Shown in pieces: positions 1 to 6,687 of a stretch of 64,000 nucleotides of DNA. The notes below the pieces were generated by a model. The model saw nothing but the letters and a program-made list of their open reading frames with translations. It did no database searches and was not told the origin of the DNA. The stretch is from the NCBI RefSeq assembly GCF_014137995.1, contig NZ_JACGWV010000001.1, positions 62,001-126,000 of the forward strand, in the 5' to 3' direction. The stretch is from Promicromonospora sukumoe. GTDB lineage: Bacteria; Actinomycetota; Actinomycetes; Actinomycetales; Cellulomonadaceae. Position numbers and translations under genes: made by a program. How positions within the stretch are numbered: position 1 is the first letter of the stretch; every line of letters begins with the position of its first letter.

Positions 1-1
1 C

Positions 2-1012
2 GAGCCCGACGACGGCGCGCCCTCGTCCGCCGCGACCGGTCCGGCGGCCTACTCGCTCGACGCGCCGATCCTGATCCGCACGGCCTACCTGCACGACGGC
101 GGCCGGGTGTCGGTCCCGGCCGGGGCGACCCTCGTGCGGCACTCCGTCCCCGAGCACGAGGTCGCGGAGACCCGGGCCAAGGCCGCGGGGGTGCTGGCCT
201 CGCTGGGGCTGGTGCCGCGCGGTGCCGGGCCCGACACCGTCGTCGACCTGAATGCCCAGCCCGGCGTCGCCGAGGCGCTGACCGCGCGCAACCACCAGCT
301 CGCCGAGTTCTGGGTGCGGCCGCAGGAGGTCGCGCCGTCGGCGTCGGGCGGTGCCTTGACCAGCCCGTCCGCGCTCGCCGGTGCCCTGGCAGGGCGGGAC
401 GCCCTCGTCGTCGACCACGAGGACCAGTTCACGACGATGCTCGCCCACCAGCTCCGCCACCTCGGCATGACCGTGCGCGTGGAGCGGTGGGACGCCGTCG
501 ACGACGTGCTCGCGCCCGACCTGCTCGTGCTCGGCCCGGGCCCCGGCGACCCCCGCGACCAGGCGGACCCGCGCATCGCCGCCATCACGCGGCGCGCCCA
601 GGAGCGGGTCTCCGCGGGCCGGCCGCTGCTCGCCGTCTGCCTCAGCCACCAGGTGCTCGCGGGGCTCGCCGGGTTCCCGGTCCGGGCGCTGCTCGCACCC
701 CGCCAGGGCGTGCGGCTGGAGGCGGACGTGCTCGGCACGACCGCCGCCGTCGGCTACTACAACACCTTCGGGGCGCGCCTGACGACGGTGGACGCGACCG
801 CCGCCGACAACCCGGTCGCGCGGCTCGCCCTCGAACCGTCCGCCGACGCCGACGGCGTGCTCACGGCCCTGCGCGGCCCCGGCGTCGCCTCGGTCCAGGG
901 GCACCTGGAGTCAGTGCTGTCGGCCGACGGCCTCACCGTGCTCGATGCTCTGACCCGCCACGTCCTGGGTGTACCGGCGGCGGCCCCGGCGTCGTCGGCC
1001 CGGGCGCACTGA
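2..1012 (+). CDS. Anthranilate synthase / PhzE-like fused enzyme (3' part)
   Basis: The reading frame is open from the first base of the window, so the gene begins upstream; about 336 residues are visible. The first ~70 residues resemble the end of a chorismate-binding (TrpE/PhzE) domain (GATLVRHSVPEHEVAETRAK). From about residue 130 there is a class I glutamine amidotransferase domain: LVLGPGPGDPRDQ, the nucleophile cysteine in LAVCLSHQVL, and the His/Glu pair in VQGHLESV. This one-chain order (synthase then amidotransferase) is that of PhzE and of fused anthranilate synthases, which make anthranilate or ADIC from chorismate and glutamine. No phenazine genes follow, so the pathway stays open. 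A perfect 28-bp hairpin lies just downstream. Confidence 0.85.
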   Translation, partial: EPDDGAPSSAATGPAAYSLDAPILIRTAYLHDGGRVSVPAGATLVRHSVPEHEVAETRAKAAGVLASLGLVPRGAGPDTVVDLNAQPGVAEALTARNHQLAEFWVRPQEVAPSASGGALTSPSALAGALAGRDALVVDHEDQFTTMLAHQLRHLGMTVRVERWDAVDDVLAPDLLVLGPGPGDPRDQADPRIAAITRRAQERVSAGRPLLAVCLSHQVLAGLAGFPVRALLAPRQGVRLEADVLGTTAAVGYYNTFGARLTTVDATAADNPVARLALEPSADADGVLTALRGPGVASVQGHLESVLSADGLTVLDALTRHVLGVPAAAPASSARAH

Positions 1013-1057
1013 GCCGGCCCGTCCGTCGTCGGCCCGCAGAGGCCGTCATCCTCATCC

Positions 1058-1121
1058 CCTTTGAGACCTAAGTTTCTTCGCTTTGAGGCGCGCCAAAGCG
1101 AAGAAACTTAGGTCTCAAAGG
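1058..1121. terminator. Long perfect inverted repeat between convergent genes
   Basis: Arms 1058-1085 and 1094-1121 are perfect 28-bp reverse complements around an 8-nt loop (AGGCGCGC). The arms are much richer in A/T than the flanks and carry TTTGAGACCTAAG and its complement. It lies between the stops of two convergent genes, so a two-way transcription terminator is the simplest reading. The stem is unusually long for that role. Confidence 0.7.
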
Positions 1122-1141
1122 AGAGATGCGGCCGTCAGGAA

Positions 1142-1525
1142 TCAGGCGTAGCTGGCCTTGACGACCAGGACCGGGGCGGGGGAGTCGAGCAGCACCTGCT
1201 GCGTCGTCGCGCCGACCAGGAACGTGCCGACCGTGGAGTGCTTGCGCGAGCCGATGACGACGAGCTCCGCGGCCACCGCCTCGGCCTGGTCGACGATCGC
1301 GTCGGCGGGCTCGGACTGCTCGGCCCGGAACACCACGGGCGCCACCGTCACGGTGCCGGGGACGGTGTCGAGCAGGTACGCGAGCGACGCGGGGACCTTG
1401 GTGTCCACCTGCGGCGTCAGCACGAGGACGGCCAGCTCCTGACGGCGTCGCACCGCCTCGGCCACCGCGGCACGCATGGCCGCCTCACCCTGGGGTGACT
1501 CGTTGTACGCCACGAGGACGGTCAT
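1142..1525 (-). CDS. Universal stress protein (UspA family)
   Basis: 127 residues, a single Usp domain. It starts with the typical beta-strand MTVLVAYNESPQGEAAM and ends with VIGSRKHSTVGTFLVG followed by a PAPVLVVKA strand. The nucleotide-binding pattern G-x2-G-x9-G-(S/T) is degenerate: the second Gly is Lys and the final Ser/Thr is Ala, so ATP binding is doubtful. Family members are cytoplasmic stress-linked proteins; the substrate or partner cannot be read from sequence. It is divergent from the SPFH gene, with 223 bp of shared upstream DNA. Confidence 0.88.
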   Translation of the reverse strand: MTVLVAYNESPQGEAAMRAAVAEAVRRRQELAVLVLTPQVDTKVPASLAYLLDTVPGTVTVAPVVFRAEQSEPADAIVDQAEAVAAELVVIGSRKHSTVGTFLVGATTQQVLLDSPAPVLVVKASYA

Positions 1526-1668
1526 CGGTCCTAAGCACCTCCGGACAGGTTCGCCGGGTAGTCACCCTGCGGTGAAACTCTCTCACATGTCCGGTTCACT
1601 GGCAGGCGCCGGACAGCACCTGGAGCGCCCATGGGACACCACGGGCACCGAACAGGCCTCCTTTTCGT

Positions 1669-1696
1669 TTGCCGGGACGTACCGGACTTGTAGGGT
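1669..1696 (+). promoter_or_regulatory. Candidate housekeeping promoter for the SPFH cassette
   Basis: TTGCCG (1669-1674) and TAGGGT (1691-1696) are separated by 16 bp and lie about 50 bp before the SPFH start codon. They resemble actinobacterial sigma-A -35/-10 elements. Position and resemblance are the only evidence. Confidence 0.4.
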
Positions 1697-1748
1697 CCGA
1701 GTGTTTGGGGCTTCCGGGCGAGTGTCCGGATGGAGAGAAGAGGACGGC

Positions 1749-2873
1749 ATGGGCCTGCTGGACAAGATCAAGGGCGAGCTCGTCGACATCGTCGAGTGGC
1801 TCGACGACACGCGGGACACCATCGTGTGGCGGTTCCCCCGCTACGAGAACGAGATCAAGATGGGCGCGCGGCTCGTGGTGCGCGAGTCCCAGACCGCCGT
1901 CTTCGTCAACGAGGGCGTGATCGCCGACGTCTTCGTGCCCGGCACCTACACGCTGGAGACCCAGAACCTCCCGGTGCTCTCGACGCTGAAGGGCTGGAAG
2001 CACGGCTTCCACTCGCCGTTCAAGGCCGAGGTGTACTTCGTCAGCACCCGCCAGTTCACCGACATGAAGTGGGGCACCAAGAACCCCGTCATGATGCGGG
2101 ACCCGGAGCTCGGCATGGTCCGCGTGCGGGCCTTCGGCGCGTTCTCCGCGCGGGTCAGCGACCCGCAGCTCCTGCTGCGCGAGCTCGTCGGCACCGACCC
2201 GCAGTTCCGCACCGACGAGGTGCACGAGTACCTGCGCCAGAACGTGGTGAGCCACCTCGCGAGCGTGCTCGCGTCGTCCGGTATCCCCGTGATCGAGCTC
2301 GCCGCGCACCACGGCGACCTCGGCACCCAGCTCGCCACCCGCCTCACCGACGAGCTCTCGGACCTCGGCATCGCCGTGCCCAAGTTCGTCATCGAGAACA
2401 TCTCGCTGCCGCCCGAGGTCGAGGAGGCCCTCGACAAGCGCACCTCGATGGGCATCGTCTCGTCCGGCACCGTGGGCAGCATGGCCGCCTTTCAGCAGTT
2501 CCAGGCCGGGCAGGCCATGGAGGCAGCGGCCGACGGCGGGGGCAGCGCCGGCGCCGTCATCGGCATGGGGCTCGGCCAGTCCGTGGGCAACGCCATCGTG
2601 CCGCCCACGCAGCCCGCACCCTCGGCCCCGGCTCCCGCGCCCGCGGCGACGTCGGGCCCGCCGCCCCTGCCGGGCGGCTGGTACCTCGGCAACGGCGGCG
2701 CGCAGACCGGCCCGTTCGACGACGCCGCGCTCGCCGGCCAGGCGTCCGCCGGCACGCTCACGGCGACCACGCTGATCTGGCGCGCCGGCATGGCGGGCTG
2801 GGAGCCGGCGGCGTCGGTACCGGACGTGGCGAAGCACCTCGGCGCGACGCCGCCCCCGCTGCCGCAGGCCTGA
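1749..2873 (+). CDS. SPFH-domain protein with C-terminal GYF_2 domain
   Basis: 374 residues from ATG 1749, preceded by a purine-rich ribosome site (GAGAAGAGG). The N-terminal ~270 residues form an SPFH/virion-core-like domain (EIKMGARLVVRESQTAVFVN; PKFVIENISLPPEVEEALDK). An Ala/Pro-rich linker follows, then a GYF_2 domain (GGWYLGNGGAQTGPF ... LIWRAGMAGWEPA) at about residues 307-365. No N-terminal membrane helix is seen, unlike classical flotillins. It is followed after 1 bp by a zinc-ribbon membrane protein and then a zf-TFIIB protein, so the three probably work together. SPFH proteins scaffold assemblies at membranes; the specific role here is unknown. Longer upstream starts in this frame lack a ribosome site and look non-coding. 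Confidence 0.85.
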   Translation: MGLLDKIKGELVDIVEWLDDTRDTIVWRFPRYENEIKMGARLVVRESQTAVFVNEGVIADVFVPGTYTLETQNLPVLSTLKGWKHGFHSPFKAEVYFVSTRQFTDMKWGTKNPVMMRDPELGMVRVRAFGAFSARVSDPQLLLRELVGTDPQFRTDEVHEYLRQNVVSHLASVLASSGIPVIELAAHHGDLGTQLATRLTDELSDLGIAVPKFVIENISLPPEVEEALDKRTSMGIVSSGTVGSMAAFQQFQAGQAMEAAADGGGSAGAVIGMGLGQSVGNAIVPPTQPAPSAPAPAPAATSGPPPLPGGWYLGNGGAQTGPFDDAALAGQASAGTLTATTLIWRAGMAGWEPAASVPDVAKHLGATPPPLPQA

Positions 2874-2874
2874 G

Positions 2875-4077
2875 ATGGCGGAGCTCACCGACGGCGGCCC
2901 CGCCGCCCACCACGCCTACCCGTGCGAGCAGTGCGGGGCCATCGTCGAGTTCGCGGCCGGCACCGGCACGCTGACCTGCCCGTACTGCGGTCACGCGCAG
3001 GAGGTCGTCGCCGTCGTCCGCGAGGTGCGCGAGCACGACTTCGCGGCGCTCGCCGCGCGGGCTCGCCCCGCCGCGCCGGCCGCGCACGACTACCGGTGCG
3101 GCACCTGCGGCGCCGTCACCACCAGCGACCACCTATCCCAGAAGTGCGGGTTCTGCGGGTCGCCCATGGTCGCGGAGGTCGAGGGCCTCGGCCTGGTCGA
3201 GCCCGAGGCCGTGCTGCCGTTCGAGGTGGACCGGCCGGCGATGCAGAGCGCCCTGGGGACGTGGGTGCGCTCGCGCTGGTTCGCGCCGTCGGCCCTGAAG
3301 AAGGTGGTCTCCGCGGAGCAGGCGCACGGCGTCTACCTGCCGCACTGGACCTTCGACGCGCGGACCCGGTCCGACTACACGGGCCAGCGCGGCGAGCACT
3401 ACTGGGTCACCGAGACCTACACGACCACCGACTCCGAGGGCCGCAGCCAGACCCACACCCGGCAGGTGCAGAAGACACGCTGGTATCCGGCGTCGGGCAC
3501 CGTGGGGCGGGACTTCGACGACGTGCTCGTGGCCGGGACCGGGCGCGTCATGCCGGAGCACCTGGCCAAGCTCAGCCCCTGGCCGCTCCAGCAGGCCCGC
3601 GCCTACCAGCCCGACTACCTCGCCGGGTACGAGACCCTGCGGTACGACGTCGAGCCCGAGGCCGGGCTGGAGCGGGCCAAGGGCGAGATGGCGCCCGTCA
3701 TCGAGAACGACTGCGAGCGGGACATCGGCGGCGACGTGCAGCGCGTGTTCCAGGTGCACACCAGCTACTCCGCCGTGACGTACAAGCTCCTCCTGCTGCC
3801 CGTGTGGATCGCCACCTACCTGTACGGCGGCAAGCCGTTCCAGGTGCTGGTCAACGCCCGGACGGCGGAGGTCGTCGGCCAGCGGCCGTGGTCGGCGTGG
3901 AAGATCACGATGACCGTGCTCGCGGGCCTGCTCGTGGCGGCCGTCATCATCTGGGCGATCGTCGCGAACGGGGGCGGCGGCTCGGCGGGGGCGCTCGCCG
4001 ACGTCGGACCGTTCGTGGAAGCCGCCGTGCGGTGGGGCGCCGGAGGCGTCCGTGAGAGCGTGGGAGCTCCGGCGTAG
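2875..4077 (+). CDS. Double zinc-ribbon membrane protein of unknown function
   Basis: 400 residues; ATG lies 1 nt after the SPFH stop, indicating translational coupling. Two zinc ribbons lie at the N-terminus: CEQC...CPYC (about residues 18-40) and CGTC...CGFC (about 81-101). A long soluble region with several Trp/Tyr motifs (WTFDARTRSDYTG; TRWYPASG) follows. Near the C-terminus is one clear hydrophobic segment (MTVLAGLLVAAVIIWAIVA, about residues 345-363), possibly with a second one at LLLLPVWIATYLYGG. Similar proteins are sometimes annotated as helicase/PriA because of the zinc ribbon, but I see no ATPase motifs. Function unknown; the context links it to the SPFH protein. Confidence 0.75.
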   Translation: MAELTDGGPAAHHAYPCEQCGAIVEFAAGTGTLTCPYCGHAQEVVAVVREVREHDFAALAARARPAAPAAHDYRCGTCGAVTTSDHLSQKCGFCGSPMVAEVEGLGLVEPEAVLPFEVDRPAMQSALGTWVRSRWFAPSALKKVVSAEQAHGVYLPHWTFDARTRSDYTGQRGEHYWVTETYTTTDSEGRSQTHTRQVQKTRWYPASGTVGRDFDDVLVAGTGRVMPEHLAKLSPWPLQQARAYQPDYLAGYETLRYDVEPEAGLERAKGEMAPVIENDCERDIGGDVQRVFQVHTSYSAVTYKLLLLPVWIATYLYGGKPFQVLVNARTAEVVGQRPWSAWKITMTVLAGLLVAAVIIWAIVANGGGGSAGALADVGPFVEAAVRWGAGGVRESVGAPA

Positions 4078-4153
4078 CCGGCGCCGGAGGAACCGCAGCA
4101 CCGCCCCGTCCGTTGGGGTGACCGGTAGAAGACGACCGCAAGGAGACCAACCG

Positions 4154-4609
4154 ATGCTGTGCCCCATCGACCAGACGACGCTCGTCATGTCCGAGCGCAA
4201 GGGGATCGAGATCGACTACTGCCCCACGTGCCGTGGCGTGTGGCTCGATCGTGGCGAGCTCGACAAGGTCATCGACCGGTCGGTCGAGGCCGAGATCGCC
4301 GCGGAGAACCGGCCGTCGGCACCCGTCGCGCCGCCCGCTCCCGCCGCCCCGTCGGCGCCGAACCCGGTGCACGCCGGCCCGGCGTACGGCTCGCCGCAGC
4401 CGGCCTACGACCCGCGCTACGACGACCGCCGTCGGGACGACGACCGGCGCCGTGACGACGACCGGCGCTACGACCGCGACCGCCGGTACGACGACGACCG
4501 GCGCCGCGACGACGACCGCCGCTACGACTCGTACGGCGACCGCCGGTACGACCAGCGCTACAAGAAGAAGCGCAAGGAGTCGATCCTGGGGGAGCTCTTC
4601 GACTTCTGA
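4154..4609 (+). CDS. zf-TFIIB domain protein with Arg/Asp-rich tail
   Basis: 151 residues from ATG 4154, with a clear AAGGAGA ribosome site 7-8 nt upstream; longer upstream starts lack one. Residues 1-45 form a zf-TFIIB zinc ribbon (MLCPIDQTTL; YCPTCRGVWLDRGELDKVI). The middle is Ala/Pro-rich. About 45 residues of the C-terminus consist of near-repeats of Arg and Asp with Tyr (DDRRRDDD, RRYDRD), ending in KKKRKESILGELFDF. The charged tail looks disordered. It is the last gene of the SPFH cassette, followed by a long hairpin. Role unknown; nucleic-acid or protein binding is only a guess. Confidence 0.78.
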   Translation: MLCPIDQTTLVMSERKGIEIDYCPTCRGVWLDRGELDKVIDRSVEAEIAAENRPSAPVAPPAPAAPSAPNPVHAGPAYGSPQPAYDPRYDDRRRDDDRRRDDDRRYDRDRRYDDDRRRDDDRRYDSYGDRRYDQRYKKKRKESILGELFDF

Positions 4610-4632
4610 CCTTCCCGCACCGCACTGATGAC

Positions 4633-4692
4633 ATCGGTCGGTTGCGTTGAGACCGGTCCAACGACCGACCGGTCTCAAGGCAACCGACCGAT
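4633..4692. terminator. Long inverted repeat after the SPFH/zinc-ribbon cassette
   Basis: Arms 4633-4658 and 4667-4692 are 26-bp reverse complements with one mismatch around an 8-nt loop (CAACGACC). The position after the zf-TFIIB stop suggests a terminator. The arms share the core TTGAGACC/GGTCTCAA and the 8-nt loop size with the hairpin at 1058-1121. Confidence 0.65.
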
Positions 4693-4730
4693 CTCATTTA
4701 CGGGCGGCTGAGGGAGCCCCATCAGGAGGG

Positions 4731-4803
4731 CGTCAGAGCTAGCCACCCCGGCGTCAGTGTTCCGTCAAGGACCGGCTCCACCGGTCGCGCACCGGCGTAG
4801 ACC
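4731..4803 (+). promoter_or_regulatory. kdp upstream region: CGTCA half-sites (possible KdpE boxes) and -10
   Basis: Half-sites CGTCAG begin at 4731 and 4752 and CGTCAAG at 4763. The last two are exactly 11 bp apart, and the first is 21 bp further upstream. An 11-bp direct-repeat period is typical of operators of OmpR/PhoB-family regulators, and the operon ends with such a regulator (kdpE). TAGACC at 4798-4803 is a plausible -10, just before the first ATG at 4810. KdpE as the binder is inferred. Confidence 0.45.
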
Positions 4804-4809
4804 AGTGGC

Positions 4810-4926
4810 ATGACCGATCTGGCCTTCATCCTCCTGACCGTGGCGTTCTTCGCCGCGGTGGCCCTGGTGGCGCGCCGCGCCTCCGCGAGCCACGACTCCG
4901 CCCGCCCCTCGGGGAGGCGGAAGTGA
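4810..4926 (+). CDS. Small membrane protein preceding kdpF
   Basis: 38 residues: one hydrophobic segment (LAFILLTVAFFAAVALVA) followed by a basic, Ser-rich tail. Its stop overlaps the kdpF GTG by 4 nt (GTGA), so it belongs to the kdp operon. Actinobacterial kdp operons, as I recall them, often start with such a miniprotein; its role is unknown. It could stabilise the complex like KdpF or act as a translated leader. Confidence 0.6.
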   Translation: MTDLAFILLTVAFFAAVALVARRASASHDSARPSGRRK

Positions 4927-5015
4927 ACCCCTTCGACGCCGTGGGCCTGGTGCTCACCCTGGCGGGCCTCGTCTACCTCTTCGTGGCGCTGATCCGCGCC
5001 GACCGGACGCGGTGA
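4923..5015 (+). CDS. kdpF: K+-transporting ATPase subunit KdpF
   Basis: 30 residues from GTG 4923: a single membrane helix ([18 protein letters not shown]) ending in a basic RADRTR tail, the usual KdpF size and shape. KdpF is a small stabilising subunit of the KdpFABC potassium pump. It overlaps the preceding miniprotein stop, and kdpA begins 4 nt after its own stop. Confidence 0.85.
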   Translation: MNPFDAVGLVLTLAGLVYLFVALIRADRTR

Positions 5016-5019
5016 CGGC

Positions 5020-6687
5020 ATGAGCACCCCCGTTCTCGTCGCCGTGGCGCAGGTCCTCGTCCTGCTCGCCCTGCTCGCCGCCGTCCACGCCCCGCTGGGC
5101 GCGTACATGGCGCGCGTCTACTCCAGCCCGAAGCACCTGCGCGCCGAGCGCCTCTGGTACCGGCTCGTCCGCGTGGACCCGGACGCCGAGCAGCGCTGGA
5201 CCACCTACCTGATGTCCCTGCTGGGCTTCTCGCTGGTCTCCGTGCTCTTCCTCTACGGGATGCTGCGCCTCCAGGCGTACCTGCCGTGGAGCCTGGGCTT
5301 CACCGGGTTCGACCCGGCCGGCGCCTGGAACACCGCGGTCAGCTTCGTGACCAACACGAACTGGCAGTGGTACTCGGGCGAGGCCGCCGCCGGGCACCTG
5401 GTGCAGATGGCCGGCCTGGCCGTACAGAACTTCGTCTCGGCCGCCGTCGGCATGGCCGTCGCGATCGCCCTGGTGCGCGGCTTCGCCCGCTCCGGCACGG
5501 ACGCCCGCATCGGCAACTTCTGGTCCGACCTGACCCGCGGCGTGACGCGCATCCTGCTGCCCCTGTCCCTGGTCGCGGCGATCCTCCTCATGGTGGGCGG
5601 CGTGATCCAGAACCTGGACCCGCACACCGCGATCACCACGGTCGAGGGCGCCACGCAGCAGTCGCTGGGCGGCCCGGTCGCCTCGCAGGAGGCCATCAAG
5701 GAGCTCGGCACCAACGGTGGCGGCTTCTTCAACGCGAACTCCGGCCACCCGCTGGAGAACCCGACGCCGTTCACCAACCTCGTCGAGATCTTCCTGATCC
5801 TGCTCATCCCGTTCACGCTGCCCCGCACGTTCGGCATCCTCGTGGGCGACAAGCGGCAGGGCTGGGCGATCCTCGGCGTCATGGGCGGCCTCGCGCTGGC
5901 CTCGCTGGTGCTGACCACCTGGGCCGAGATGGCGGGCCCGGGCGCCGCACCCCAGGCAGCGGGCGCCGCCATGGAGGGCAAGGAGACCCGGTTCGGGCTC
6001 GCGGGCAGCGCGCTGTTCGCGGTGGCGACCACGGCGACGTCGACCGGCGCGGTGAACGCGTCGCACGACTCGCTCACGGCGCCCGGCGGCGGGCTGGTGC
6101 TGTTCAACATGCTGCTGGGCGAGATCGCCCCGGGCGGCGTCGGCTCCGGCCTCTACGGGATGCTCGTCCTGGCCGTCGTCGCGGTGTTCATCGCCGGGCT
6201 CATGGTGGGGCGCACCCCCGAGTACCTGGGCAAGAAGATCGGCCGCCAGGAGATGACGCTCGTCGCGCTCTACGTGCTGACGACCCCCGCGCTGGTCCTG
6301 GTGGGCACGGCGGCCGCCGTCGTGGTCCAGCCCGGCCTGGCCGGGCTCCAGGAGTCGGGCCCGCACGGCCTGTCCGAGGTGCTGTACGCGTACGCCTCGG
6401 CGGCCAACAACAACGGCTCCGCGTTCGGCGGGCTCACCTCGGGCACCCCGTTCTACGAGGTGACGCAGGGCATCGCGATGCTCGCGGGCCGGTTCGTGCC
6501 GATCGCGCTGGTGCTCGCCCTCGCGGGTCGCCTCGCGAGCCAGACGGCGGTGCCGGCGACGGCGGGCACCCTGCCCACGCACCGCCCGCTGTTCGCGGGC
6601 ATGCTCGCGACGGTCGCGATCGTCGTCGTGGGGCTCACCTTCATCCCCGTCCTTTCCCTCGGTCCCGTTGTGGAGTCCCTGTCATGA
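5020..6687 (+). CDS. kdpA: K+-transporting ATPase subunit KdpA
   Basis: 555 residues, normal length for the channel-like subunit of the high-affinity KdpFABC potassium pump. The four pseudo-repeat pore motifs are visible: [11 protein letters not shown] (about residue 111), [19 protein letters not shown] (about 230), [13 protein letters not shown] (about 340) and [11 protein letters not shown] (about 461). Around ten membrane segments are evident. It selects K+ and passes it to KdpB. Its stop overlaps the kdpB start by 4 nt (ATGA), indicating translational coupling. Confidence 0.97.
   Translation: MSTPVLVAVAQVLVLLALLAAVHAPLGAYMARVYSSPKHLRAERLWYRLVRVDPDAEQRWTTYLMSLLGFSLVSVLFLYGMLRLQAYLPWSLGFTGFDPAGAWNTAVSFVTNTNWQWYSGEAAAGHLVQMAGLAVQNFVSAAVGMAVAIALVRGFARSGTDARIGNFWSDLTRGVTRILLPLSLVAAILLMVGGVIQNLDPHTAITTVEGATQQSLGGPVASQEAIKELGTNGGGFFNANSGHPLENPTPFTNLVEIFLILLIPFTLPRTFGILVGDKRQGWAILGVMGGLALASLVLTTWAEMAGPGAAPQAAGAAMEGKETRFGLAGSALFAVATTATSTGAVNASHDSLTAPGGGLVLFNMLLGEIAPGGVGSGLYGMLVLAVVAVFIAGLMVGRTPEYLGKKIGRQEMTLVALYVLTTPALVLVGTAAAVVVQPGLAGLQESGPHGLSEVLYAYASAANNNGSAFGGLTSGTPFYEVTQGIAMLAGRFVPIALVLALAGRLASQTAVPATAGTLPTHRPLFAGMLATVAIVVVGLTFIPVLSLGPVVESLS

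Noticed and set aside
2..1012. Phenazine biosynthesis cluster
   Set aside because: Only a PhzE/anthranilate-synthase-like 3' end is seen, and the genes that follow are unrelated.
4380..4560. DNA repeat array in the zf-TFIIB gene
   Set aside because: The repetition comes from Arg/Asp codons in a low-complexity tail and is not a regular DNA repeat.
4693..4809. c-di-AMP (ydaO-type) riboswitch upstream of kdp
   Set aside because: The leader is too short before the first ATG and I could not find the conserved pairing pattern.
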